Of a DNA stretch of 64,000 nucleotides, positions 36,249 to 45,447 are shown piece by piece. A program made the position numbers and the translations under genes. The notes beneath the pieces are model-generated. The model was not told the DNA's origin, did not search any database, and saw nothing but the letters and a program-made list of their open reading frames with translations. Positions within the stretch are counted from its first letter, which is position 1. Every line of letters begins with the position of its first letter. Origin of the DNA: UTCFX2 sp963827155. GTDB taxonomy: Bacteria > Chloroflexota > Anaerolineae > Anaerolineales > UBA4823. Location of the stretch: NCBI GenBank assembly GCA_963827155.1, contig CAWGZV010000002.1, positions 620,001 to 684,000 of the forward strand. Direction: 5' to 3'.

Positions 36249-36479
36249 TCAATATTCTTCGTCTTCATCCAGCCAAATTTCATCATCTTCTTCGTCAATA
36301 TCCAGTTCTTCCCAATCGTCAACTTCTTCTTCAGCTTCCCACTCTTTATCTTCATCGACGCCGTTCGCACGCGCGAAAGTCATGCAACCGGCATCGGGGT
36401 CAAACTCAACAGCAGCCGCACCACAGTATCCATCATCCAGGAAAACACATTCAATGTAATGGCAGCGAATCCGCGGCAT
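36249..36479 (-). CDS. Small Cys4 protein with an acidic tail (DUF1540-like)
   Basis: A 76-residue protein. The first 35 residues carry C6, C11, C19 and C32 in the pattern RCHYIECVFLDDGYC ... DAGCMTF, like the DUF1540 zinc-binding-type module. The remaining 35 residues are almost all Asp/Glu with a few Trp. An ideal AGGAGG lies before the ATG. It sits between moeA (24 bp) and the secreted-protein gene (overlap). Metal binding is inferred only from the cysteines. Confidence 0.65.
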   Translation of the reverse strand: MPRIRCHYIECVFLDDGYCGAAAVEFDPDAGCMTFARANGVDEDKEWEAEEEVDDWEELDIDEEDDEIWLDEDEEY

Positions 36480-36503
36480 AAATATCCTCCTGAGCTAACA
36501 ATA

Positions 36504-37769
36504 TCACAACGAAGTCACAGCGTCGTCAAACAACCAGGCATTCACCTGACCGCCGAACGGCACTGATTTTACACCAGATGGGATTAAAAGCAAAGCGTTT
36601 GCTTGTACCAATGAACGCAGATTACCGGATCCTTGATGGCCGGTAAGGCGAGCTGTCAGCTCACCATTCTGGTATTTTACGACTGCACGCAAGTAGGATT
36701 CCCTTCCATCCGACACGATATTCTCATGCAGGATTACTTTTATTGTGTTTCGCAGGGTCGTACTGCTGCCTTGCAAATACATCAATAACGGACGAACGAA
36801 TACTTCGAAGCCAACGAAGGCTGAAACAGGATTCCCAGGAAGCCCAATGAAGGGAGTGTCACGAAAATAACCAAACGCGATCGGCTTCCCAGGGCGCATA
36901 TTGACCCGCCAAAACTCTAATCTGCCCTCCTGTTCTATCACGCTTCGGACAAAATCCATTGCCCCAACGCTAACGCCCGCCGATGAGAGGATCAGATTAA
37001 CATTCATCGCAACAGCGCGATCGAGAATATTTCTAACATCATCAAATTTATCGCCGGCAATGCCGAGATTTACAGGCTCTGCCTTGCAGCTTTCAACCAG
37101 ACCGCGCAAGGTATAGATATTCGAATCGTGAATTTTTCCCGGTTTTAGAGGCATATCAACCGGTACAAGCTCATCTCCGCTGGAGAAAATCGCAATCGAA
37201 GGTTTTTTATGGACCTTGAGCCTGTCAGCGCCTAACATGCTTAACAAACCCAGCTCCTGCGGGCGCAAACGAATCCCTCTTTCGAGGACCTGTTCTCCAG
37301 CGATTACATCATCACCGCGGCAGCGAACGTTGTCAAATTTTCCCTGTGATCGAAAGATCCGCACAAAATCTGGTGCGGGGACACCTACCTGGCGATCTTG
37401 AAAGTCGGTGTTTTCAACTGGGACGACCGCATCCGCGCCAGCAGGCATCATCGCGCCGGTCATGATTCGAGCCGCCTGACCAGCTTGAACCTGAATATCG
37501 ACAGATTCACCTGCCGGTATATCGCCAATTACCTTTAACTCAATTGGTGTATTCGTTTGAGCCTGAGAGATGTCCTCAGCACGAACCGCAAATCCATCCA
37601 TGGCAGAATTATCGAAGGGAGGTAAAGGTATCGAAGCCAAAACAGGTTCGGCAAGAATCCTACCAGCTGCGTCTGCCAGATTAATTTCGACGATATCCAG
37701 TGGATCGAATTGGTCGAACAGGCGCTTCCGCGCCTCTGTTACAGATAATAAGGGGGTATCCTGAGCCAT
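36504..37769 (-). CDS. moeA: Molybdopterin molybdenumtransferase MoeA
   Basis: A 421-residue enzyme inserting molybdate into adenylylated molybdopterin. Motifs: PPFDNSAMDGFAVRAED, GQAARIMTGAMMPAGADAVVP, the MPT-binding SAGVSVGAMDF and PGKPIAFG, and FIGLPGNPVSAFV. Full length with domains I-IV. It lies 19 bp after relA. No moaA/moaC/mobA neighbours are in the window. Confidence 0.94.
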   Translation of the reverse strand: MAQDTPLLSVTEARKRLFDQFDPLDIVEINLADAAGRILAEPVLASIPLPPFDNSAMDGFAVRAEDISQAQTNTPIELKVIGDIPAGESVDIQVQAGQAARIMTGAMMPAGADAVVPVENTDFQDRQVGVPAPDFVRIFRSQGKFDNVRCRGDDVIAGEQVLERGIRLRPQELGLLSMLGADRLKVHKKPSIAIFSSGDELVPVDMPLKPGKIHDSNIYTLRGLVESCKAEPVNLGIAGDKFDDVRNILDRAVAMNVNLILSSAGVSVGAMDFVRSVIEQEGRLEFWRVNMRPGKPIAFGYFRDTPFIGLPGNPVSAFVGFEVFVRPLLMYLQGSSTTLRNTIKVILHENIVSDGRESYLRAVVKYQNGELTARLTGHQGSGNLRSLVQANALLLIPSGVKSVPFGGQVNAWLFDDAVTSL

Positions 37770-37788
37770 TCGCGGCGGAATTATACCA

Positions 37789-40032
37789 TTATCCAGGTCT
37801 GACCCGCCGGGCTTCCATCACATTTGGCAAGTTCTCAAGGCGATCTAACAGCCGGCTGAGCTGGATGATATCCCGCACCTCCAGATCGAGATCGAAGGTT
37901 GCCATATTGCGATTTGTCTCTACCTTCACCCTCGGCATATTCACGCCTTCGTCAGCAATCAATGTTGAAACATCCTTCATTAAGCCATCCCGATCGAAGG
38001 CTTTGATCCGGATTGGAACCGGGTAAGTTGCAGTTGCTTCACCCCAGCTCACCCTTACCAACCTTTCACGGTCGCCTATGCGCAAGACATTTGGACAGTC
38101 TTTGCGGTGGATCGTTGCACCACGCCCGCGAGTGATGTAGCCTACAATTTCATCCCCAGGGGCAGGATTGCAGCAGCGAGCAAAATTGGTCAGCAAGCCT
38201 TTCAGCCCGAGGACTGTGACCAATTCGTCCAGAGCCCCAGGCGCAGATGGCTTTGAGGTCGGGACGAGCAATTCTTCGGTTTCTTCTTTATCACCAAGAG
38301 TCAGGTGTTTTACAATCTTTTGGGTCGCAAGGTCGCCGGTACCGATGGCGGCGTAAAAATCTTCCACCGATTTCAACTCAAATTCGCGAGCCAACCGCTC
38401 AAGATTAGTGTCGGTAAGCCCAAGTCTGCGAAGCTCTTTTTCCAGCATGACCTTGCCAGTGCTGGCATTCTTTTCTTGAGCCTGGCGCTTAAACCAGGTG
38501 CGGATCTTTCCGCGCGCTCGCTGGGTTTTGACAAGTCCCAGGTTTGGATTCAACCAATCCAGGCTCGGCCCACCTCGTTTAGCAACCAAGATCTCAACTT
38601 TGTCGCCGGTTTTCAAGGTGTAGTCCAGCGAAACCAGTTTGCCGTTGATTTTTGCACCTCGGCAGCGGTGACCAACATCGGTATGTACCTGGTAGGCAAA
38701 ATCGATCGGGGTTGCGCCAGCCGGCAGATCGATAATATCTCCCTTTGGGGTGAAGATATAAACACGATCCTGGAAGACCTCGCTCTTCATGTGATCGACA
38801 AATTCTCCGGCATCTTCAATGTCCTGCCGCCAATCCATCAAAGAACGAAGCCAGAGGATGCGTTTTTCGAAGTCCTCGTCACGCGATGAGCCTTCTTTAT
38901 ACCGCCAATGAGCAGCGATGCCATATTCGGCGTTCTGGTGCATTTCTTGGGTGCGGATCTGGAATTCCAAATTCTGTCCGTCGTCATAAATTACTGCAGT
39001 GTGCAGCGAGCGATAAAAATTATCTTTCGGCGCGGCAATGTAATCATCGAATTCTCCCGGAATTGGCCGCCAATTTGCATGGATGATCCCCAGAGCGGTA
39101 TAACAAGCGTTATTATCCGGCACGATTACACGCACGCCACGCACATCGAATACCAAATCAAAAGGAATTCCCTTGCGTGACATTTTGCGGTAAATCGAAT
39201 AAATATGTTTTGGCCTTACGGAAATTTCTGCCTGGATGCCATGCGATTCGAGGACTGAGAGCAACCGATTTTTGATTCGAAGCATCTCATCTTCGCGCTC
39301 CGATCTTCGACTTGCCAGATGATCTGCGATCTCGCGGAATTTTTCAGGGTTTACGTAGCGGAAACCAAGGTCCTCAAGCTCCCATTTCATCTGCCAGATG
39401 CCCAGACGGTTGGCCAGCGGGGCAAAAATATCCAGCGTTTCCTGAGCGATTCGAATGCGTTTTTGCTCAGGCATGTGGCTCAAAGTCCGCATGTTATGCA
39501 GGCGATCGGCCAATTTTATTAAAATCACACGAACGTCATCCCCCATTGCGAGAAATGTCTTTCTGAGGGTCTCCGAAACCAAGTCATATTTACGACTGCG
39601 CTGGATCTTATCCACCTGTTCTTCCGGACTGTCTTCACCTCGACGTTCGGCGATTTCCCGCAATTCCTGCTCTTTGATATCTTCCTGGAAATGCTGATCA
39701 CCGCGCGAGACCCGCGGCAAGTGGGTAAGCTTAGTGACACCATCCACCAATCTGGCAATTTCTTCGCCGAAATCTCGCTCAAGGTCTGCAAGCGTGATCC
39801 CGGTGTCTTCGACCGTGTCATGCAGGAGCGCGGCGGCAACAACCGAGGGGGGCACGCGCATATCGGATAGGATTGATGCGACCGCAACACAGTGAAAAAT
39901 ATAAGGTTCACCAGAGGCGCGTTTTTGACCCTGATGGGCTGTATCGGCGACCCGATAGGCGCGCAGTACCAGCTCCCGATCTGCCGGGGTATAAATTTCT
40001 GGTAAACACTCCATTAACTCGTCGATGTTCAT
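37789..40032 (-). CDS. relA: Bifunctional (p)ppGpp synthetase/hydrolase (RelA/SpoT)
   Basis: A 747-residue long RSH enzyme controlling the stringent response. N-terminal HD hydrolase with RASGEPYIFHCVAVASIL and AALLHDTVEDT (the HD motif intact, so hydrolysis is likely active). Synthetase domain with FDLVFDVRGVRV and SLHTAVI. Then TGS (YIFTPKGDIIDLPAGATPIDFAYQVHTDVGHRC), a zinc-finger-like CCNPAPGDEIVGYI, and a C-terminal ACT domain. ATG at 40032. First gene of a five-gene run. Confidence 0.95.
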   Translation of the reverse strand: MNIDELMECLPEIYTPADRELVLRAYRVADTAHQGQKRASGEPYIFHCVAVASILSDMRVPPSVVAAALLHDTVEDTGITLADLERDFGEEIARLVDGVTKLTHLPRVSRGDQHFQEDIKEQELREIAERRGEDSPEEQVDKIQRSRKYDLVSETLRKTFLAMGDDVRVILIKLADRLHNMRTLSHMPEQKRIRIAQETLDIFAPLANRLGIWQMKWELEDLGFRYVNPEKFREIADHLASRRSEREDEMLRIKNRLLSVLESHGIQAEISVRPKHIYSIYRKMSRKGIPFDLVFDVRGVRVIVPDNNACYTALGIIHANWRPIPGEFDDYIAAPKDNFYRSLHTAVIYDDGQNLEFQIRTQEMHQNAEYGIAAHWRYKEGSSRDEDFEKRILWLRSLMDWRQDIEDAGEFVDHMKSEVFQDRVYIFTPKGDIIDLPAGATPIDFAYQVHTDVGHRCRGAKINGKLVSLDYTLKTGDKVEILVAKRGGPSLDWLNPNLGLVKTQRARGKIRTWFKRQAQEKNASTGKVMLEKELRRLGLTDTNLERLAREFELKSVEDFYAAIGTGDLATQKIVKHLTLGDKEETEELLVPTSKPSAPGALDELVTVLGLKGLLTNFARCCNPAPGDEIVGYITRGRGATIHRKDCPNVLRIGDRERLVRVSWGEATATYPVPIRIKAFDRDGLMKDVSTLIADEGVNMPRVKVETNRNMATFDLDLEVRDIIQLSRLLDRLENLPNVMEARRVRPG

Positions 40033-40244
40033 AAATAGGACCAGACTCCAATTAGTATAACCATTGGTTCGTCCAAGGGCAAGGGGAGATAATAATTGAC
40101 GTAAATAGTGTAAATTTTTACTGAATTTTTACGCCCATTTTTACGCGAAACCTTGCCGTGGCTGCTCAGCAAAGGTAAATTATCTTTAGAACAGGATTAT
40201 CCATAAATACAGTTCAATTCAAGTGAATTGAACAGGAGGCTAAA

Positions 40245-40775
40245 ATGACCAGAACTACGAAAATCATCAGTATGACTATGATCATCATGATCGCAATGAT
40301 TGCACTGCTTCCGGTGAGCACCGCTTCGGCGGCACCTGCCAGTCCGAACTCGTCAACCATCGGAAACCAGGCGTCAACTCAAGACGGGTTACTGAAAAAG
40401 AAACCCTGCCAAGGATACAACCAGGCAGCCTGGAATCCCGCTTACTATCCCAACTATGGACCCTGCGCAGGCTACTACTACCGCTATCCTACTTTCTTTA
40501 TCAACAGCGTGGTCAGAAATGGCTCTGTGACGGTAACAGCTTACGATTTACCTGCCAATGACCGTTTTGATGTCATGATGAACTATATGGGGACCGCCGG
40601 CAAATGCGGGATCGTCGTCGCTTCATTCCAGACCGGCGGAGGCGGGACTTAAACAATGACGTTCAATATCCCTCAGGCATACTACGGTCAATTCCAGATC
40701 GCAATGCGAATGCAAAGCTCGACAGGCTCTGGCTTCTACGCTTACAACTGGTTCTACAACAACTCCACTTATTGA
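40245..40775 (+). pseudogene. Small secreted protein with an in-frame TAA
   Basis: ATG 40245 with an AGGAGG. A signal peptide ends ASTASA-like (VSTASAAPA). The mature protein is Tyr/Asn/Pro-rich, with NPAYYPNYGPCAGYYYRYP, and a short beta domain. A TAA at 40650-40652 cuts it at 135 residues (QTGGGGT). The same frame continues for 40 codons with MTFNIPQAYYGQFQIAMRM ... FYAYNWFYNN to a TGA at 40773-40775. In related secreted proteins I recall the join as GGTYTxTF, so TAA would be TAC or TAT (Tyr). One base change would restore 176 residues. Real nonsense mutation or sequence error. Function unknown. Confidence 0.65.
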
Positions 40776-40800
40776 GCCTCGAACCAGGATTTCCAACGTA

Positions 40801-40841
40801 TTCAAGGGATGGCTGGCGCAATCTGCCAGCCATCCCTTGAA
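40801..40841. terminator. Bidirectional terminator, 17-bp perfect stem
   Basis: TTCAAGGGATGGCTGGC (40801-40817) and its exact complement (40825-40841) with a 7-nt loop. It separates the secreted-protein gene (+) from the convergent penicillin-binding protein gene (-). T-rich sequence follows on the plus strand. Confidence 0.85.
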
Positions 40842-40864
40842 TTTAGCTTAAATTGCCCGAGATA

Positions 40865-43120
40865 TTAGCGATTAATAATCAAAGGCTGGGCTGTAGGGGT
40901 GATGGTAACTTCAGGAGTTGGCGACCTGGTGACGTCAAAAGTCGCTTCCCAACGGTAGGTCTTCATTGGACGACCATAGAACCAAAGCTCAACCACACGC
41001 CGGAATATCGGGGCAGCGATTTCGGAACCTTCGCCAGCATTCTCGGCGATCACGGCAATGGCGATATCCGATTTATCTTCCCGGTTCTCGTCTGTATAAC
41101 CCGCAAACCAGGCATGAGGCTCGCTGGTTGAGTTTGTGGCAGTGCCAGTCTTTCCAGCAATCTTGATATCAAGATCGTTCAACTCTCGAAACGCGGTACC
41201 CATTGGCTTTCTGTTCTGGGTCACGCCAATCATCGCTTCTTTCAAGACTGCCATGTTTTCGGGTTTTAATGGCAGCGTCCCCTGGATCTCCGGTTTAAAG
41301 CTCCGAGTAATGGAACCATCTTTCTTTACAATTTTTTCAATGATCTGCGGGCGGAAAAGCGTGCCTCCATTCCCAATCGCAGCAATGAACCGCGCTACTT
41401 GCAGCGGTGTAACCTGAAGGTCGCCCTGGCCAATTGCCAGGTTGGTGGCGTCAAGAGGGCTGCCAGGATCGAGCACATTTCCCGCCTCTTCATCAATGCC
41501 CTCAATGCCAGTTTTTGATCCCAAGCCAAAACTTCGAGCTAAACCGGAGACCGCTGTGGTCAGCCCGGCATTATAAAGGTCATAACCGATGTGATAGAAC
41601 CAGGGATTGCAGGATTTCATTAAACCCTGCGGCAGTGTTAACAGACCACTTGGTTGAGTCTCGCCGTCTTCTTGAAAATGATCCCAAGTCCAATCATAAA
41701 GCGTGATCCCAATCAGCTCGGTGAAAGAGTAGTCGCACTGGTAAGTCGATTCGGCGTTATATCTGCCGCTTTCCAAACCTGCAGACATGGTGAGAATTTT
41801 AAACACAGAACCCAAAGGATATTGGCCTTGGGCAGCTCGGTTGAACTGAGGCAGGCGCTGATCATTGGCAATTTCTGACAGCTGGGTATTCCAGTTGTAA
41901 TTTTCGATTTCATAAGCATTCGGATCGAAACCAGGTGAGGATGCCATCGCCAGCACGCGACCGGTGTTTCGTTCCAGGACAACGATAGCGCCGTTATAAA
42001 CCGAAAGGGCTTTCTGGACCTCACGCTGGAAGTCTTTATCGATGGTGGTATAAATATCTTCTCCTGGGATGCTCCCAGAAGCCCCCAGCTCTCCCACCGG
42101 TTTTCCCTCTTGATCGAGAATGTATACTACTCCGCCGGGTTTGCCCATCAGGATATCTTCACCCCACAGCTCTATTCCTTTCCGGCCGACGCGGTCATCC
42201 ACGACGTAGCCCTTCCGGCGGTATGTGCTCATTTCCTCTTGCTGGATAGGACTGACATACCCAATGACGTGGGGCGCGATCCCTCCGTCGAGATATAGTC
42301 GACGGATGTAATTCGAAACGACAACCGAGCCCCAGGTCGCGAGCTGCTCAATCCGGCGCGGATCCTGATCGGCGGGAACTTCAGCGATTGGGATGTACTC
42401 GCCTGGCAGAGCTTCTAAGATTTTATTTGCGATCGTATCTGCTCGATAGGTCGAAACGCTAGAAAGTAGCGACAAAAGACCTGGTGAATCGCCGAGATCG
42501 ACATAATCCGGCCAGACGCCGACTGCCACAGCTTCTTTCTGCTCAGCAAGAGGGCTGCCATTTCGGTCAAATATCGAGGCGCGACCGGTCCATTCACGGT
42601 CCAAAGTCAGGCTGCCGCCGTTTGCTAATTCGGGGAGCACCATCCCGCGGTCCCAAGAAATGCGCCACTGCCCCTGCTCTAGCTTGAGATTCATGACCAT
42701 ATCCCGGGAAAGCTCCCCAAGAATGGCGGATTCCATTTTTGTTTTGAAGCTGATCTCAGCCTGAGTTGGTTCGATACGCTCAGATATGATCTCGTAATTA
42801 AGGTCAACAATGGTCGCTTCATTGGCCAGGTTTTCATATACCTGCGTAAACTGCTCCAGGCTCAGGTCAGATTTTGAGGCTTCGGTCAGCATATTGAACA
42901 TGGATTCGTAATCGCTGGATTTCCAGCTATCGAGGAACGCTGCTGCAGACTGCGCGACCTCAGGCGGCTGGGTCAACCGGACTTCAGGAGGCTTCAACGT
43001 GGGGGTTTGGGTCGGCATCAACTCCTCCCCACCCGGCCGACACCCAGCCAAAAGGAATATGGAAAATAAAACCATCCCCAAAACGCGATAAGCAGATCCT
43101 TTAGAAAACCAGGTAGTCAA
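40865..43120 (-). CDS. Class B penicillin-binding protein with NTF2-like N-domain, lipoprotein type
   Basis: A 751-residue D,D-transpeptidase. A signal with lipobox LLAGC (C27) anchors it as a probable lipoprotein. An NTF2-like MecA_N domain follows (about residues 45-165), then a dimerisation domain and the transpeptidase domain. The catalytic motifs are SVFK (near residue 446, LGSVFKILTM), SCN (KSCNPWFYHIG) and KTGT (IAGKTGTATN). MecA_N-type PBPs include PBP2a and PBP3 types of Firmicutes, so a resistance or sporulation-like role is possible, but ordinary septal or side-wall synthesis is as likely. TTG start with GAGG upstream. Confidence 0.9.
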   Translation of the reverse strand: MTTWFSKGSAYRVLGMVLFSIFLLAGCRPGGEELMPTQTPTLKPPEVRLTQPPEVAQSAAAFLDSWKSSDYESMFNMLTEASKSDLSLEQFTQVYENLANEATIVDLNYEIISERIEPTQAEISFKTKMESAILGELSRDMVMNLKLEQGQWRISWDRGMVLPELANGGSLTLDREWTGRASIFDRNGSPLAEQKEAVAVGVWPDYVDLGDSPGLLSLLSSVSTYRADTIANKILEALPGEYIPIAEVPADQDPRRIEQLATWGSVVVSNYIRRLYLDGGIAPHVIGYVSPIQQEEMSTYRRKGYVVDDRVGRKGIELWGEDILMGKPGGVVYILDQEGKPVGELGASGSIPGEDIYTTIDKDFQREVQKALSVYNGAIVVLERNTGRVLAMASSPGFDPNAYEIENYNWNTQLSEIANDQRLPQFNRAAQGQYPLGSVFKILTMSAGLESGRYNAESTYQCDYSFTELIGITLYDWTWDHFQEDGETQPSGLLTLPQGLMKSCNPWFYHIGYDLYNAGLTTAVSGLARSFGLGSKTGIEGIDEEAGNVLDPGSPLDATNLAIGQGDLQVTPLQVARFIAAIGNGGTLFRPQIIEKIVKKDGSITRSFKPEIQGTLPLKPENMAVLKEAMIGVTQNRKPMGTAFRELNDLDIKIAGKTGTATNSTSEPHAWFAGYTDENREDKSDIAIAVIAENAGEGSEIAAPIFRRVVELWFYGRPMKTYRWEATFDVTRSPTPEVTITPTAQPLIINR

Positions 43121-43266
43121 ATGAAAGCCTCAATTTCGTAAGAAATAATTATTCGCCAATTTTTTCGATCATAAACCATTTTCGGCTGTCAGGCAAGAAA
43201 GGGTCTTTATTATGAGCAATATTTAATACCTTTGCAAAAGCAAACTAGGAATAGCTGTACATTTTC

Positions 43267-43295
43267 TTGACAATTATTATACATTGTGATAAGAT
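43267..43295 (+). promoter_or_regulatory. Sigma-70-type promoter of the ABC exporter operon
   Basis: TTGACA (43267-43272), 17-bp spacer, TAAGAT (43290-43295), about 27 bases before the ATG. The best consensus promoter in the window. Confidence 0.75.
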
Positions 43296-43322
43296 AGGAA
43301 ACAAAGAAAAATTGGAGGAAGT

Positions 43323-44477
43323 ATGGCATTTTATCTGGCATTCAAAGAAGTCTGGCGAAACAAAGGCAGGTTTTTCCTTTTCTCACTCGTCATCACACTG
43401 ATCACTACCCTGGTGCTTTTTATCGCGGCGCTAGCAGAAGGCCTGGCGCAATCAAACCGCCAGTATCTGGAAAAACTGGACGCCCAGCTGATAGCTTTTC
43501 AAAAGAATGTTGATCTTTCTGCAAACACAAGCAGGATCAGCTTCTCAACCTTGAACGATATTGCGCGAATAGACGGCGTAGAAGAGGTTGGACCAATCGG
43601 TTTCAGCAACGGGGCGATTGTGTTCTCCGATGGGAAAGATAACTTGAACGTTTCATTGATCGGGGTCGAAGCAGGCAAACCCGGCGACCCACCGGTGATT
43701 GCCGGTGAAAAGCTTTTGATAGACCGCGGATCCGACGTGTTGATCGACTGGAATATCGCCAAACGCACAAATATTCGAGTTGGAGACACCATTACCATCA
43801 AGACAATCCAAGGCTCACGAGAGGAGTTTTACTCGCTCAAAGTGATCGGGATGACAGACGGGCAGTTGTATTTGTTTCAGCCGTCAATCTTCATCCCCTA
43901 CCGGACCTGGGACCAAATCAAACCTGGCACAAGCTCAAATTCTGGTTTTGTAGAGACAACTTCGAATATCGTTGCAATAAAACTTGAACCTAACCAGAAT
44001 CCAATCGAAGTTCAAAACAAGATCGTCCAGTCAGTCCGGAATATTGAAGTGAGCGACGTACAAACGGCTATCGAATTGATCCCTGGATACAGCGTACAAC
44101 AGAGCACGCTGAATACGCAGCGCTTTTTCACCTTACTGATCGGACTCCTGGTTATCGGTGGTTTCTTTCAAATCCAGCTACTTCAAAAGGTCCCCTTGAT
44201 CGGGGTCATGAAGGCGATCGGTGTATCTAATTTTTCTGTTGGGGCTTCAGTCGTATCGCAAATCGTCTTGGTGACCACATTCGGGGTGCTGCTGGGTAGC
44301 CTGGTAACATTTGGGCTCGCACTGGCAATCCCTGACAGCGTCCCGATCGTTTTTAATGGCTCAGGGGTCATTGTGGCGATCTTAACACTTTTGGCGATCG
44401 GGCCGATCGGGGGGCTGGTTTCTGTGCGACTAGCATTATCGGTTGAACCACTTATTGCACTAGGTCTATCATCATAG
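43323..44477 (+). CDS. ABC exporter permease (MacB/FtsX, DevC-like)
   Basis: A 384-residue membrane protein with one N-terminal membrane helix, a large extracytoplasmic domain (about residues 45-255) and three C-terminal helices, the MacB/FtsX topology. The opening FKEVWRNKGRFFLFSLVITLITTLVLF is typical. It pairs with the ATPase gene 11 bp downstream. GGAGG precedes the ATG by four bases. Substrate unknown; members export lipids, glycolipids or peptides. No membrane-fusion gene is adjacent. Confidence 0.86.
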   Translation: MAFYLAFKEVWRNKGRFFLFSLVITLITTLVLFIAALAEGLAQSNRQYLEKLDAQLIAFQKNVDLSANTSRISFSTLNDIARIDGVEEVGPIGFSNGAIVFSDGKDNLNVSLIGVEAGKPGDPPVIAGEKLLIDRGSDVLIDWNIAKRTNIRVGDTITIKTIQGSREEFYSLKVIGMTDGQLYLFQPSIFIPYRTWDQIKPGTSSNSGFVETTSNIVAIKLEPNQNPIEVQNKIVQSVRNIEVSDVQTAIELIPGYSVQQSTLNTQRFFTLLIGLLVIGGFFQIQLLQKVPLIGVMKAIGVSNFSVGASVVSQIVLVTTFGVLLGSLVTFGLALAIPDSVPIVFNGSGVIVAILTLLAIGPIGGLVSVRLALSVEPLIALGLSS

Positions 44478-44488
44478 GGACTTGAAAA

Positions 44489-45208
44489 ATGGCTCCAATA
44501 ATCGAAACCCATGAAGTAAAGAAAATCTACAATACCGGGAAATATTCGGTCGTAGCGGTAGATCATGCAAGCATCACCGTGAATTCCGGCGAATTTGTAG
44601 GGTTGGTTGGTCCAAGCGGGTCTGGCAAAACCACGATGCTGGCGATGCTCGCCGCTCTGCTTAAGCCCAGCGAAGGGATAGTAAAGATAGACCAGCAAGA
44701 CCTCGGCGCGATGAGCGAAAAAGAGCGGGTTGAATTTAGACGCCAGAAGATCGGTTTCACTTTCCAATCCAACAACCTGATCCCTTACCTGAGTGTCCTC
44801 GAGAATGTAGAGCTGATGCTGCGTCTGAACAGTAATGGAAAGCAGAAAATTAATGGTAAGGCGAAAGACCTGTTAGCGCGTTTGGGGCTTGAAGATCGGA
44901 TGAGCAGCCTGCCAAACCAGCTATCAGGCGGTCAGCGCCAACGAGTAGCAATCGCGCGGTCCATGATTCACGAACCCAGCGTAATCCTCGCGGATGAACC
45001 GACTGCCAGCCTAGATACCGAGCGCGCCTTCCAGGTGACAAAACTTTACTCAGAGCTGATTTATGAAAACCAGAAAGCTGGGATTATGGTAACCCACGAT
45101 CTGCGGATGTGTAAATACGTAGATAAGATCATCCAGATCGAGGACGGGAAGATCACCAGCGTCCTGGAAACGCCGCAAGCGATTGAGGCGCTGATCACCT
45201 GCGCCTGA
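44489..45208 (+). CDS. ABC exporter ATPase (MacB/LolD type)
   Basis: A 239-residue ATPase. Walker A GPSGSGKTTML, Q-loop FQSNNLIPYLSVLENVEL, signature LSGGQRQRVAIAR, Walker B VILADEPTASLD, and H-loop MVTHD. Works with the preceding permease. Confidence 0.94.
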   Translation: MAPIIETHEVKKIYNTGKYSVVAVDHASITVNSGEFVGLVGPSGSGKTTMLAMLAALLKPSEGIVKIDQQDLGAMSEKERVEFRRQKIGFTFQSNNLIPYLSVLENVELMLRLNSNGKQKINGKAKDLLARLGLEDRMSSLPNQLSGGQRQRVAIARSMIHEPSVILADEPTASLDTERAFQVTKLYSELIYENQKAGIMVTHDLRMCKYVDKIIQIEDGKITSVLETPQAIEALITCA

Positions 45209-45233
45209 TCTCTGGATCAAGTCTTAACCAAAG

Positions 45234-45264
45234 ATGCGGCAGCCTTTAAGCTTGCCGCATTTTC
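45234..45264 (+). terminator. Intrinsic terminator after the ABC exporter
   Basis: ATGCGGCA (45234-45241) and TGCCGCAT (45253-45260), 11-nt loop, then TTT. Between here and the next gene is about 185 bp with a TATAAT at 45282-45287 that could start the envelope operon. Confidence 0.65.
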
Positions 45265-45447
45265 GATTAAACTGGCTGATGTATAATACTCCTTTCGACC
45301 GGCGGGAACTCAAGGTGTTTGTGAAGCGTCTCTGACCTGTTAGCAAAGCATCTTTTGGATGGATAAGCGGAATGTCAGCGAGGCATATCAGGACGGAACG
45401 GATCAGTCGTAATCATCGAAGCAAACAACTTTCAGGATAAATAAGAA

